Positions 48,501 through 58,452 are shown, counted from the stretch's first letter. The stretch: 64,000 bases of DNA from Chaenocephalus aceratus (GCA_023974075.1 CM043788.1:14790928-14854927); one strand, 5' to 3'. Numbers and translations: made by a program. Notes: generated from the sequence alone by a model not told the origin.

Positions 48501-49921
48501 TACTCAGTGAATCACCTACTGGGCACCATTTTATTTTAGTGTCCAAATCTCAGGGTCACATTTTTATATAGCATCCAATAAATTGGCAACAGTTCAAGAA
48601 AAATGTACTAAACATTTATGTATGCAACAAATAATACATTCCTTATTGTAGATATACAGTAGACCTATTGTGTGGCAAATGATGAACAACATTTTTAAGT
48701 AGATTTGAGAATGTTGTGTGTTAAACAGACATGTAGAATTCAATCAAATCAACAGTGTGAAGCCAAAGCTTAGCTGATGTCTGTCAGCATATATGTTGGT
48801 ACCAAATGTTGATGTACATTTCTAAAAACATACTGCGACAATTACTATATAGTCCATACTGGGTATTACATTACACCAACACATGGAATCTCCGGGCAGA
48901 GCTCTTGTTCTCATGTTGCATATTGGCTCCATCTTGTGGTGCAGTTTTGACTGACAGGGGTGAGTTAGTTACCAAAAGGGCGCAGTGTGCTTCAGACTAA
49001 CTAGTTTGTACACACGTGTCACATAGAAAGAGGAAGAAGTATGAGAATGAAAAAAGAGAATATTAGAGAAAAAGCAGAATATTGTTATCGAAATAAATAC
49101 CTTTTTATAAATATGAGATGGCAAAGGAACGGCAACAATGTAATTTAACATTTAAAAAATATGTTTGTAATTGTTCTTGACAAAAGAAAAGGAGACTTAA
49201 TATAATACTACTTTTTTCAGTGCAGCATTTCCCTTTCCAGTGCTTACATTATAGTTGAAAAAGAAACTTGACTTAATAAAGTCCAGGTTGAAACGGATTA
49301 AAACTAACAAGGACACTTGATAGAAAAAAAGTGACATAATTAACACAAGTAAGTTCATGAAGAGATTGTCGGTTTTGAAAATATACAAATAAATGTCAGA
49401 CAATGGAGAAGGGAGGTTTCAGGGCGTGTTTGACACTTCAACGGTTGTACGTTTTCAGTCCCGTCAGATTACCTTGGTAACAGATCCTCTCTCTGTGCAG
49501 GGGTGGCGGACTTGGCCTGGTCCTGGCCAGCGCCGGCTTCGGCATGCTCACTGCGCCCATCATGGAGCTCCACAACCAGAAAGGCTACTTCCTGCACCAC
49601 GTGATCTTCGCCTGCTGCACCCTGCTGTGCATCATCTGCCTGCTGCTGCTGCCCGAGCCCCGGGGCCAGCCCCTGCCGGAGAGCATGGCGGACGGAGAGA
49701 CCTTCACCCGTCAGACCCTGCTCCACCCAGGAGAGCAGCACCTGCTTCTCGCCAAGACTGACGGGGACTACTCCCGAGTCCACGACACGCCGCTACACCT
49801 CACGACCACTGGGGGTGCTACGGTGGCAGCAGCAACCGCTCTGGCAGCGGTTCCTGCCTCCTACGCCCTGGCCACCGGAGGGGAGGTGATTGGAAATCAT
49901 GCCATAGCCAATGGAGTGTGA
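30251..49921 (+). CDS. slc22a23: SLC22 family member 23, orphan MFS transporter, 10 coding exons
   Basis: An orphan member of the SLC22 organic-ion transporter family, predicted to be a 12-helix plasma-membrane protein; its substrate is not established. The ten exons sum to 1911 nt (636 codons plus stop) with every junction in phase. Exon 1 gives the N-terminus, TM1 (LVVLTWIPALFIGFSQFSD) and a large extracellular loop with sequons at NETNWT and NGT. The TM2-TM3 loop carries the MFS-like ADWFGRHPV. Family signatures include VHIAKFSLLVG, VNVTMFSTLRFFEGFCLAG, SLTGYGIHHCFARSMM, FFCAEITPTVIR and HNQKGYFLHH. These follow human SLC22A23 closely, and the C-terminal segment TLLHPGEQHLLL fits it better than SLC22A17. 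Adjacent dsp and psmg4 support the call. Confidence 0.95.
30825..30900. repeat. (GT)n microsatellite in slc22a23 intron 1
   Basis: About 37 GT units starting about 145 nt after the exon 1 donor. Confidence 0.95.
31355..31622 (+). mobile_element. LINE 3' end with (ATTG)n tail
   Basis: Contains the fish LINE tail phrases TCCCTGAGGTTTCTCCCATT, GGGTTTTCTTCGGAAGTTTT, GATGTGAGGGTCTAAGGACA and GATATTGGGCTATATAAATA, ending in about six GATT units. It is 5'-truncated and has no coding part. Confidence 0.7.
33113..33216 (+). CDS. slc22a23: slc22a23 exon 2
   Basis: TTGTTTCAG acceptor. It encodes WNLVCDSAWKVHIAKFSLLV then GSIFGYLVMGVMADW, nearly identical to human WDLVCDNAWKVHIAKFSLLVGLIFGY. Donor GTAAGC. 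Confidence 0.95.
34336..34490 (+). CDS. slc22a23: slc22a23 exon 3
   Basis: Encodes FGRHPVLIISVLFMLGFGVS then VNVTMFSTLRFFEGFCLAGL. Acceptor CTAAG, donor GTAAGT. Confidence 0.95.
35850..36151. mobile_element. hAT-type MITE in slc22a23 intron 3
   Basis: Ends CAGGGATGGGCAACTTTGA and the inverted CCATTTGCCCATCCCTG. The same six bases CTACAG flank both ends. Non-coding and CpG-rich. Confidence 0.72.
36505..37089 (-). mobile_element. Harbinger-like MITE with a Myb/SANT-like coding remnant
   Basis: 18-bp inverted ends CCTCATTCACACCAACGG and CCGTTGGTGTGAATGAGG. The flanks are TTA on the left and TGA on the right, close to the 3-bp target of PIF/Harbinger. The minus strand at about 36720-36840 encodes NKQQWSTEETSYLLGIW, resembling the Myb/SANT-like accessory protein of Harbinger elements. 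It looks like an internally deleted copy. Confidence 0.6.
37460..37961 (-). mobile_element. LINE fragment, reverse-transcriptase C-terminal region
   Basis: The minus strand encodes VTTRLDYCNSLHMGVSGSSL then LQREQNAAARLLTGTRKYDH, the conserved region after the RT domain of fish LINEs. A 3' end with CTTTATTTATAGAGCA-type sequence lies near 37480. Heavily 5'-truncated and frame-broken. Confidence 0.7.
38534..38623. repeat. minisatellite of GGATGAGATCT units
   Basis: About seven units of 11-13 bp with alternating TGTGG, GG and TGG joints. Confidence 0.85.
39196..39284. repeat. (TCC)n-(TC)n microsatellite
   Basis: About 21 TCC units followed by about 12 TC units in slc22a23 intron 3. The Pro/Ser runs it would encode are not a gene. 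Confidence 0.95.
39996..40355. mobile_element. TTAA-flanked MITE (AGGTGGGGTAGG family), copy 2
   Basis: Ends AGGTAGGGTATAAG and CATACCCCACCT, flanked by TTAA (39992-39995, 40356-40359). The interior matches copy 1 at 23856 in inverted orientation, for example ACATGACCAATGAGGGCACG. Confidence 0.8.
41098..41187. repeat. (GT)n microsatellite
   Basis: About 45 GT units with one interruption near 41161. Confidence 0.95.
42274..42329. repeat. two long G runs
   Basis: Thirteen G at about 42274-42286 and 22 G at 42308-42329 in a purine-rich tract within slc22a23 intron 3. Exact lengths may be unreliable in an assembly. Confidence 0.85.
42397..42561. repeat. two (GT)n microsatellites
   Basis: GT arrays at 42397-42450 and 42527-42561 separated by about 75 bp of unique sequence. 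Confidence 0.93.
44630..44816 (+). CDS. slc22a23: slc22a23 exon 4
   Basis: Follows a 10-kb intron. It encodes IELCLPAWRFSMTMVASFLM and VLQIVIISPFVLMLPYVW. Relative to remembered human sequence, it carries six extra residues between CRNW and WQVL. Confidence 0.93.
45088..45215 (+). CDS. slc22a23: slc22a23 exon 5
   Basis: Encodes LFPESLRWLLATQHYKRSKV and onward (human IFPESLRWLMATQQFESAKR). This is the cytoplasmic central loop of SLC22 proteins. Acceptor CTGCAG, donor GTGAGG. Confidence 0.93.
45936..46038 (+). CDS. slc22a23: slc22a23 exon 6
   Basis: Encodes ELEQELHKKPQRTCIVKMMS then TRNLWKNIVVLCVNS (human TRNLWKNIVVLCVNSLTGYG). Acceptor TTACAG, donor GTAAGT. Confidence 0.94.
46246..46472 (+). 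CDS. slc22a23: slc22a23 exon 7
   Basis: Encodes LTGYGIHHCFARSMM, two membrane helices and MGRRGGLLTFMIITALASLL then QLGLLN. Acceptor GTGCAG, donor GTGAGC. Confidence 0.95.
46750..47476. mobile_element. hAT-type element in slc22a23 intron 7
   Basis: Left end CAGAGTTGGGTGTAACGCGT, right end AGTAACGACCCCATCTCTG, flanked by a perfect 8-bp duplication ATGAGGAG (46742-46749, 47477-47484). It is 727 bp with repeated GTAACG motifs near both ends and no transposase frame. Confidence 0.85.
48136..48168 (+). CDS. slc22a23: slc22a23 exon 8, 33-nt microexon
   Basis: Short exon for LFGKYGLRHDT, equivalent to human LIGKYSQHPDSG. Acceptor TCCAG, donor GTACAC. Its 33 nt are frame-neutral, so it could be skipped without shifting the frame. 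Confidence 0.85.
48280..48403 (+). CDS. slc22a23: slc22a23 exon 9
   Basis: Encodes NRKFSVAFSIIGMFSSHAVS then TLSIFFCAEITPTVIR (human DKFSIAFSIVGMFASHAVGSLSVFFCAEITPTVIR). Confidence 0.95.
49501..49921 (+). CDS. slc22a23: slc22a23 exon 10, last coding exon
   Basis: Encodes GGGLGLVLASAGFGMLTAPI, MELHNQKGYFLHHVIFACCT and a cytoplasmic tail with TRQTLLHPGEQHLLLAKTDG. It ends at TGA 49919-49921. The Ala/Thr-rich run TTTGGATVAAATALAAVPAS in the tail is not in the human sequence as I recall it. Confidence 0.95.
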
Positions 49922-51125
49922 GCAATAGCAATTGTTGAATACTATTGCTCAAGCATTAACTTGAACTGGAACATTTTCAAGGGAGAAAATTACTTTTCGA
50001 ATGAACCAGATGAACTCTTTAACGCTGAGATTTGAGACGGTGACGATAATACATTTGTGTAGTTTGTAGTGACTATGATTCATTCAGGAGTTGCCAACAA
50101 TATTGTACTGGACAAAGTTGACCTGAAGTCAGTGTGTGTTTGGTAATATGAAAGTCTTCAGTGGTGATTTGTCTTGCTCTGTGGGCCGCTTTGTCGAGAA
50201 TGATTTACAGGTGAAAGGAGCAGACGCAGGCAAGTGAGAAGGGCAAAGTGGAGCAGACTAGCTTTTCAATAACGTGTGCTCTGTGACTTTTCTGTTTGAC
50301 GTGTTGACTCGTTGAGAGAGGATCTCACTGCATCTTATAATTCTTTATAAGTTATTTTTGCACTAAATGTCAGAGGCACAATCAAGTGTTTGGGATTTCC
50401 GGCCAACATGTTGGAGAGTGGAGACCCAGGGATTGGCTAAACCACTACCACTGTCTTTTTGCATGAAAGGGCACAAATTGTTTTACATGTATTTTCTTAT
50501 TATTTGTGGTCCCTTTGCGAGAAGTCCAACGTGGCACTTTGTCCTCAGAGATGAGGTCGGGGTGGGCACTGCTTTTCTTCAACAGAGCATTACTGTTTCT
50601 GGTGTGGGTGTATGATGGCTTTCTCTTGTGCGGGGAACAGCCGGAGACCTCTGCAGAATGTAAGTGTAGCCTGTAGCGACTGCTGAACAAATCTGAGAGT
50701 TGAACGGACATAAGTGTGCACATGTCTTATGACGCATTTCAGCATTTGAATGGCTTTATGATGGCTCTGTTGTTTTTAACTAAACAGAGAATGTATTTCA
50801 AGAAAACCAGTATTTATTTTTGTCATGCTGCCAAGGGCAATTTTGTTGCTTGAAATACCTCCTTAACTAGCAAATATATTTCCACTCCAACTCACTCCTT
50901 GTTCTCTGTACCGTGGTAATGTTGTACTCCTGCTCCTAGGATGTGTTACTTTAGCCAGAAAGCACAATGTTTTACAGTTTTTTGAAGTAAACGTTTGTGA
51001 AGATTAGATTAGAGCAGTGTGTTCTGCACAGTCCTGGCCTAGTTGTTATTAGTGTACATTTATACACTTTATTACGTAAGTATCTCTTAAGCCTGCATTA
51101 AAATGTAAGGTATGTATACATGTAC

Positions 51126-51790
51126 TAGGGCTGCACGATATTGAAAAAAACTGACATGCGATATTTCCCCCCCCCCCGCGATATATATTGCGTTTTTTTA
51201 ACTATATTTAACCGGATGAAGGATTTTAGTCACGGACGTCTGGATCTTAACTGGATGACTCATCATACCTTAAGTCATGATCTAACATGTCATGATAATG
51301 CATGTTGCTTACCCTCAAATAAGAGGGTCAATCTGTGAATGAAGAAGAGAAGAACCTTTTTGTATCCAAAATAGTTCCAGATGGCAGATGTTGCTTTTCT
51401 TTTTGGAAGTAAATCTTCATTCTCGCCGGTATTGTTCTCCTGTGCCTCGCTCATCTTTTACCGGTGTTTTGATGGTGTGCAAACTAGCGGGGCGGGGCCT
51501 GCTGTGATCTGATCAAGAATGATTGTGATTGGTGGTTTGCTGTGCATGCAGAGCCTGCATGTCACTCACTCAAGTACCCCTGACATGAGAGCCACGCAAG
51601 TTTTCCTTTTGTAGCAAGCAGCAAAATAATTGTAACATGACGTGTTTGAGTTATTGTACCTACTTAATATCGTACGTCCTAAAAATAAAAAAATGAAAAA
51701 AAGATATATATTAATAAAATCGCACATCCCTGCGATCTGAATATCGCATATTGCGATTATCGCCATGACACGATATATCGTTCAGCCCTA
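51126..51790. mobile_element. hAT-type MITE in slc22a23 3' region
   Basis: Ends TAGGGCTGCACGATATTG and the inverted CGATATATCGTTCAGCCCTA, with a perfect 8-bp duplication ACATGTAC (51118-51125, 51791-51798). 665 bp. The CGATA/TATCG-rich ends can fold into a long hairpin if transcribed. Confidence 0.88.
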
Positions 51791-52076
51791 ACATGTACCA
51801 TTCATTCATAATGTGTGGACCATCGACTTTTATAGGATATAAGCACATTGAATAGATACACCATTTCTGTCATCCAAATATACGTGAAACTTTTTTAATC
51901 ACATTTAGTGCTCAGTACGTATTTTGAACACCCTGTATGGTTTGCTAGATTGTATGTTTTCGACAGTTAAACACTCGGAGAAAAAAAAAAAACTCAACTA
52001 CTAATGTCGTTTTCTAAGTGTTATTTTTTTAATATGATGCATTTGTACAAAAAGCCATAGGCCTACATGTTTTGAT

Positions 52077-52107
52077 AATAAACCACTTAATTTATTATGT
52101 CAATAAA
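52077..52107 (+). terminator. candidate polyadenylation signals of slc22a23
   Basis: AATAAA at 52077 and again at 52102, with GTGATCATCTGTGGTTATTG downstream. The psmg4 stop codon on the other strand is only about 160 bp away, so the two genes converge tail to tail. Confidence 0.6.
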
Positions 52108-52269
52108 AGAACACTTGATGTGATCATCTGTGGTTATTGTGTTGGAGTTTGATGTAAGTCCAAAGAAGAACTAGAAGAAGAAGAAGAAGAAGAAAGAGGA
52201 GCACCTGCTGTTTCATGTTGCCCTCCTTCCTACATGTCCTCAGTTCTACTCAAAACAATGGCCAAGAGT

Positions 52270-52391
52270 TCAGAAGTGCTCGGGAAGAAGCTCCAGCTCC
52301 TTTTTGATCCTCTTCTCCACCAAAAGACTGAAGTTGTTGTCCGTCATCGGGAGACTGTAACTCACGTACACTTGCTTTTTCGTTTTCTTTG
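52270..52391 (-). CDS. psmg4: psmg4 exon 3
   Basis: TTTACAG acceptor, then AKKTKKQVYVSYSLPMTDNN and the conserved C-terminus ELELLPEHF before TGA at 52270-52272. Confidence 0.95.
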
Positions 52392-55300
52392 CTGTAAAAC
52401 AGACAAAAACAGACAATCATTTCAATTCAGTTTAGCTAACACACTAAATGGTTTGCTATACTCGGCAGAAGGGCAGCTGATAGATGACTTTTGGAGTCTT
52501 GCTGAATGACTTCAGCATGATGCGACAGAGAACCTCAGTTTCACACATCTGACGAATGAAGACACGTATCGATTAGCTGACAAGATCTTATGATTGGACC
52601 GCAGTGTGCGAAAAAGTACACGTCCCACCGTCCGGGACGTGTACTTTACAATATCGGACAAGTAGATCTTTCAATTGACTTGTCCGGCGGACAAGTGACG
52701 TTTTTTCGCCCCGATTTATTGACAAATTATTGATACATTCAGTTTACAAAAGGCAGAACTCCTTCGCAAATTGTACGTGTCCGCCATTGTTCGTTTAGAA
52801 ATGTTAGTTTCGGTTCTGCTTGTAGATTCCTAAGGAAATGCATCTTGCCGCTTTCTGTACAGTTAGACGGGGGCGGAACGGGGCGGGAAGTGTAGCACAG
52901 TGGCAGGGTTGGGAAGCAAAACTCGGTTCCGAGTAGGAACAAATAACAATTGTCCGGTACCGGGATTAATAAGAGTTGTGAGGACAGGAGGCGAGGCCGA
53001 GCCCCGCGGACTGCAGCTCTCTCTCTCTCTCTATGCTCCGTATCAGCTGATCGCTGCAGTGTCTGTCTGTCTGTCTAGCTACATTATTGAAATGAAAATA
53101 CTATTTATTTACTTTTACAAACAGTGAGCAGCTGGGCAGCTGCAGCATGTGTATTGCAGGACATGTGTAAGCGTGCAAGCGTCTTTGAGTTGTAGAAAAG
53201 CGCTAGGCCTATACTGTAGGCTATGAATATAATGTATTATTATTATTATTATTAGGTCATGTCCTATGTGTTGGACATGTGTGGTTGGACTCTGTCTCAC
53301 AGGCAGGTTGCAGTGTAACATCAGAGGAGACTGGGCCAATTGTACATTCTCAAACTGCACCACTTAGAACTAACTAAACAATGCAGAGATCATTTTTATA
53401 TAATTGTATTCAATAACCATAAGAAATTAAACAGTATGAAGTGATTTGTAAATAGGAATACAGATTTGACTTAATGTTTTCATAAATATATTTTTTCCCA
53501 GTTTGACTTATTTACCGGAATCGAGAACCGAAAATAACCGGAATCGTTGAAATCCAAACGATACCCAACCCTATGTGTGATGCAGTAAAAGCTCACCGCT
53601 CACTTACGTTAGCGGTGTCCTAAAACCGTGGGAAAATGTAAAATACGATGGCGAAGAAGAAGATTCCAGTGGCCCCAATTTTTGTCCATTCTGGACAAGT
53701 GAAAAATGTATTCGGACAAGTACATTGCCAAACTCACTTGTCCATGGACAAGTACTCTCAAAAAACTTTTTCTCACACTGGGACCCCATCAGTGTTTTGC
53801 ATGTTTTAGCCAAACATTTACAAAAGCCTGCCAAAGGACTTCTGTGTGTTTCCCCCACACATTCCAAGAAGCCACTGGTTTTTTATTTGATTCTGGTTGG
53901 TATGGAGATTGACCTGTTAAGACTTGAAACTCACATCTGTGGCCAAGCATAGTGAATATCATTATCACTTTTATTTTTGTCAAACTCGTGTATCGTTTTG
54001 TGGTTACATAGTACATTTACCCAAGTGCTGTACTTAAGTACAACTAACAAATAATGTTACACTATTCTATAATAAAATAAAGGGAAAAATACTTTCTGTA
54101 AAATAATTTTGATACTTGAGGTAATACTGTAGGCTTGTTCAAGCAGCATTCAGAATGTAGGACTTTTACTTTTAATTGAATATTCGTTGACAGTGCTATT
54201 TCTACTTTTACTTAAGATATAAGTACTTCTTCCACCACTGCATACAGACACTTTTTAAATCAACTCACACATGAAACTGTATTAACACAACTGCAAGATT
54301 TGGAGAACTGTTAACACTAAAATGAATTACAAGCAGTTTCAAATATATGGGATAAAACATTCAAAATATAAATGAATATAACCACAGCTGAAAATAGCGT
54401 TAGTGTTTATTAAGTTATTATAACTTTCTCCATTGACAGCAAAAAAAAAGACAATACATTCGTAGAAAAGTAAAACATAATTACCTAATCTCTGCGCTAA
54501 GGAATTTGCAGCAGTGTTAGATGGGTCCCCCATGACTAATGTCGATAAAGGCATCGAATCCTGCAGACAAAAAGCAATGAGTAGAACAGCGGTTATTCTC
54601 TAGGCAAGACAAAATAATTAGATATCCGACATAAAAAAATAGTGCTAGACTTTCTTATTATCCGTTCGTCAGCTGGTGTTCCTAAATGTGTCAGCTTTGT
54701 GTTTGTAGTGTTATAGTCAGAACTGTACTTTACATTACATTTGTTAGTCGCTTTTATCCAAAGCGACTTACAAACATTCAGTACTGTGGACAATCCTCAC
54801 AGAAGCAATTTGGGGTGAAGTGTCTTGCCCAGGGACACAACGACATACTGACTGCAGTGGGACTCGAACTTGCTAACCCCTGATTCGAAGTCCATCACAC
54901 TAATCACTGAGCCACAGCCTCCATTTTAGGCAGCAGATTTATTAACACTGATGGAACAATCATATACAAAACTAACTTTTTAAATATATCAGTCCCTATA
55001 TTTACAATGAAATGTACCACGCACACGCTGCAAAATAAAAGGATAACAATACGGTATAGAAAGTAGATGAATGCATTTTTAAAAAAAAGAATATTCCTTT
55101 GAATAAAACAATAAGTATTAGAGAATATACATAACTTACACATTTGTAAAAATAAGTGAAGTAAAACACAACATTTCCCTGAGATTTTTAGCGTAGTATT
55201 ATATTAGTATAACGTAAACTCAAGTACAGTGGCGGGAGTGTGTACTGAAGTACAGTACTTGAGTAAATGTACTTAGTTACATTGCATCCCTGTTAATTAC

Positions 55301-55490
55301 ATTGTCTACTTACATATTTGCTGCTCATGGAGACCGCCAGGTTGGACAGAACCGGACTCGAACCGACCCACAGGAAGAACCCGCCGCTCAGCTTCATCAC
55401 GTGAAAGTGTATGGACTGCTCCAAGATTTTCTCCGAAAAATTATGCACTGTAATGGCCTCAAAAACTTCTCCGTTTTGTGTCTCACTCAT
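52270..55490 (-). CDS. psmg4: proteasome assembly chaperone 4, three exons
   Basis: PSMG4 (PAC4) pairs with PSMG3 as a chaperone that helps build the alpha ring of the 20S proteasome in the cytosol. The three exons (177, 76 and 122 nt) give 124 codons plus stop with all phases matched; human PSMG4 is 123 residues. Key matches are VHNFSEKILEQSIHFHVMKL, FFLWVGSSPVLSNLAVSMSS, KYDSMPLSTLVMGDPSNTAA, NSLAQRLAKKTKKQVYVSYS and NNFSLLVEKRIKKELELLPE, each close to human. It lies tail to tail with slc22a23, as expected from conserved synteny. No frame break seen. Confidence 0.95.
52602..53780. mobile_element. DNA transposon remnant in psmg4 intron 2
   Basis: Inverted ends CAGTGTGCGAAAAAGT (52602) and ACTTTTTCTCACACTG (53780). 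GGACC is found just outside both ends, with one extra G on the left. Direct and inverted copies of GGACAAGT-type motifs lie inside. No transposase frame; a second element appears nested at 52904-53573. Confidence 0.65.
52904..53573. mobile_element. nested element with CAGGGTTGGG ends
   Basis: Ends CAGGGTTGGGAAGCAAAACT and CCAAACGATACCCAACCCTA are imperfect inverted repeats, and the subterminal regions share GGTTCCG/CGGAATC motifs. I could not find a clear target duplication. Confidence 0.5.
54485..54560 (-). CDS. psmg4: psmg4 exon 2
   Basis: CTGCAG acceptor, DSMPLSTLVMGDPSNTAANS then LAQRL, donor TTAG|GTAATT. Confidence 0.93.
54733..54925 (-). mobile_element. tRNA-headed SINE
   Basis: Read on the minus strand it starts GGCTGTGGCTCAGTGATTAG (box A-like), has GGTTAGCAAGTTCGAGTCCC (box B-like), and ends GTAAGTCGCTTTGGATAAAA with a TAATGTAAA tail shared by many fish SINEs and LINEs. 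It lies in psmg4 intron 1. Confidence 0.75.
55314..55490 (-). CDS. psmg4: psmg4 exon 1
   Basis: ATG at 55488-55490 opens MSETQNGEVFEAITVHNFSE. The exon ends SSKY|GTAAGT, where human has SRY|DSIP. Confidence 0.93.
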
Positions 55491-56510
55491 CTTGTTGGTT
55501 TAAGTCTATCTAACATTGACTAGCAAACATTTAAACTCGTGCTAGCTGCAAACAGAAACAGCTACTTCCGGATGAGAGAAAAACGACAGTCCAAAGTAAT
55601 CGATCGTCAATGCTCTCACGTGCAGCACCAGCACAACCGATCGTGACCATCAAACAGTCAGTGGTGAAGAGAGTATTTAAGATTAAAGATAATTCGTAAC
55701 AAATAAAAGCAATGCATTTAAATCCAAAAATTGTAAAATATACTTTGAAATATACAACATTATTTTAAGAGTAATTTTAGTGGATTGTAATTATTTATGC
55801 ATTAATGTGTTCATCCCTTTGCAGATGGCAAACAACACGATGTCAGGCTAATTTTAACTACTTTAAATTATAGATCGATTTGTTTTGTATTTTCATAGTA
55901 TGAATGTGAGAGTTAACTTTTATGAGTTGTAAAGTAAATAAATGTGCTTTATTGATGCTAAATAATCATTGTAAAATAATTTAAATTACAAGTTAATGTT
56001 ATCGCCTTTTCTTTAGTTTATTACTTTGTAAGGACAAAATGAACCCCAAAGCTTAATTTAAAAAATCCTAACTGTAGTTTTGCAATGTTTAAGTTATTAA
56101 TACGGTTGTATAATTTAGCTTTGCATTAGTGTTTGATTTCCAAAAGAATGTAGCTGCAGATATTTTACTTTATTTGACAAAATCTTTGTAAAGGCAAAAG
56201 CTAGCAGCTAATGTTATAGCCTTCTTTTTCTAAATGACATAGCTTCACATTAGCAACAAATACACTTTTTTTTTACCGATTACCCAATGCGGGAAATAAC
56301 TCCTACTTGATTCACAAAAGATGTAATTACAGAAATGTTACATTAAATATGAAACATTTTTACAATTAATGCCTCATGAAAACCAAGTATAAATTAAATA
56401 ATCAGTAACAAAATCAATATTTTAATTTAAACATATGCAATGATATATACGCAACTCTGTTTTTTCTCGACAAAATGGTCAGTGGTTATTTCACAGTGTT
56501 AACTAATGGA
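55491..56510. other. spacer between bphl 3' end and psmg4 5' end
   Basis: About 1 kb, AT-rich after the first 150 bp. The psmg4 promoter should lie in 55500-55700. No other feature seen. Confidence 0.55.
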
Positions 56511-56601
56511 TCAGTCTTCCATAAAGTTTTCCACCAGCTTGTTGAATTCATCAGCGTACCTCAGGTGGAGATTGTGTTTACCCTCTGGCATCAGGTGTAA
56601 T
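56511..56601 (-). CDS. bphl: bphl exon 7
   Basis: LHLMPEGKHNLHLRYADEFN then KLVENFMED and TGA at 56511-56513. Human has LHLMPEGKHNLHLRFADEFNKLAEDFLQ. Confidence 0.95.
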
Positions 56602-56700
56602 CTAGATGAAGGACACACAAAAAGAATCACATGTTATATTTCCTCATTTGAGGTTTAGTATTATTGCTGTTTTTAAATGTATATGTGTGTAGCATCTCAC

Positions 56701-56824
56701 TGTGATCCCTTGATGTGTTTGAGAAGGTATTGTGGGTGGAAGTTGGGCACCATGGGGTCTTTCTCTCCATGAATGATGAGGGTGGGGCAGCTGATCAGGG
56801 GCAGAAGTTCCATGCAGATACTCC
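56701..56824 (-). CDS. bphl: bphl exon 6
   Basis: Encodes SICMELLPLISCPTLIIHGE then KDPMVPNFHPQYLLKHIKGS, holding the catalytic acid. Donor CA|GTGAGA. Confidence 0.93.
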
Positions 56825-57020
56825 CTGACAAGAGGACAGTAAAGTTACAATCTTGACTCTGCTTTCATTACAACAAAACGAAATAAGGAAGCATCTTCAA
56901 TGTGTTCTCCATGTTTTCCTTGTGCAAAATAGTAGCGGAGATCTTGATGCTAAATTTATTTTTCCTGCATGGTTTTCCGTTTACTTATGTCCTGAATCTG
57001 CATCATCATGGTTTCAGTAC

Positions 57021-57151
57021 CTTCGGGTCTTTTTGCATACTGTGCGATCCCATCCACCCAGGCCTTCCAGGTTTTCGCGAAGACTTCTACTCCGTACACC
57101 TCCTCCATGGCTGCCTCATCCTCGCACTCCACCTGGAGACGTCACGAACCG
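57021..57151 (-). pseudogene. bphl: bphl exon 5, one frame break
   Basis: VRDVSRWSARMRQP is in the incoming frame, then MEEVYGVEVFAKTWKAWVDG in the next. One base is missing at CAGCCATGG (about 57108), giving an early stop. Confidence 0.85.
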
Positions 57152-57264
57152 CTGCGTGTTTCCAACAGACACCCATCCACACATGAGGATACACAGTATA
57201 CACAGTTCACACAGTATGGGACTACATTGGCAGTTAAAGACAATGAGAGGTAGAGAGCGTGTAC

Positions 57265-57418
57265 CCTCGTAGAGCTCCAGGTCCTGCTGGGAAACAAAGG
57301 CGTTGGATCCCCATACAACCATCCTGCTGATCAGGTCGGGGTTCTTAGCTGCGGCCATCATGGCGGTGATTCCTCCGTCACTCCACCCCAGGAGAGAGAA
57401 CTTGTCAAAGCCCAGTGC
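57265..57418 (-). CDS. bphl: bphl exon 4, nucleophile elbow
   Basis: Intact frame encoding ALGFDKFSLLGWSDGGITAM and LISRMVVWGSNAFVSQQDLE. The serine of GWSDGG is the catalytic nucleophile in the family. Confidence 0.93.
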
Positions 57419-58206
57419 CTGACAATTAATGAAAATTACTAAACATTCCTAACAAAGTCCCTACTTTTTTTTTTACGTTTGATATGCAACAAACGCAGAA
57501 ATGACAGTGGAATGCAATAGGTAAAACAAGGACATACTTGTGTGAACATTTGTGTGCATTGGTTGCTAACCAAGTGTTAATTAACAAACTGTGTGTTTGA
57601 TTTCAATATTATCCTCTGTGTCAGAGAAACTGGGAGAATGCATTAGATCTGAGCATTAATGCTTAGTTTTTAGTTATATAATATGAAAAAGGGGTAGGAC
57701 ACTTAATAAGTATTTAACATAATAATACTGGGTTTTGTTTTCTTAATATATGTTTTCATAATAAAATACAATTTTAGGTTTCTTCTTTTGAGGATTTATT
57801 AGAGGAGGTATTTTTTTGATATAACCTCATTCTTTAACATTCGAGGAGAGTTTTGCTTATTTTAAGTCTATTAGGTGCTATAGAAAATATATTATGGTAT
57901 GTTAATTATTATTCTGATGCCACATGGATTTCACTCCACAATCCTGTGGGTTTTTTAGCTGCTGGGACTATTTAATACTGCATTCTTTGTATTGATATCC
58001 CCTTTGTCTTTTAATTATTATTATATTTTTTAATCTTGCTTTAAGTTTTCCCTTTTTTTTTTTTTTTTTTTTTTAAATGGCATTGAACTAAAATGTAGGC
58101 TCTGAGATGTACACGCCATCTGTCTTCCAAGCATATGATGCTACAGGCTTCTCTGCAAACGTTGCAATTCAGGTGGTAATAATTATCAACAGGCTGATCA
58201 ACAGAC

Positions 58207-58374
58207 CTTCATCAGATCCACTGCGTCCTGTGCATCCCTCTCAAAAGAAGTCAGGTGGGAAAGTCTCTGTCTGGGGGCGTGGACTTTCCGTAACCACGGG
58301 GATCCCATCCCACCACAGTGAAGCGCTCTTTATTCAGAGACTTCAGTTGGGGTCCAAATCAGTCCGAGTGCACC
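58207..58374 (-). pseudogene. bphl: bphl exon 3, three single-base frame breaks
   Basis: Fragments TRTD, GPQLKSLNKERFTVVGWDPR GYGKSTPPDRDFP, DFF and ERDAQDAVDLMK line up with human TDFGPQLKNLNKKLFTVVAWDPRGYG to FFERDAKDAVDLMK but lie in different frames. Its 168 nt is one more than the phase allows. Confidence 0.85.
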
Positions 58375-58452
58375 CTGTGGAGGAACATCAAATAACAAAG
58401 TTCTGTAAACGATATAAGGCAGAGAGAAAAAGAGGAATGTTGTTGTATTTAC

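Larger units (their letters stand above)
49922..52125 (+). other. slc22a23: slc22a23 presumed 3' UTR
   Basis: No further coding sequence. Two AATAAA signals at 52077-52082 and 52102-52107 are followed by GT-rich sequence, a plausible cleavage region. A hAT MITE occupies 51126-51790. Confidence 0.6.

Noticed and set aside
54733..54925. tRNA gene
   Set aside because: Box A and box B are present, but the body and tail are those of a SINE and no cloverleaf with an intact anticodon arm is evident.
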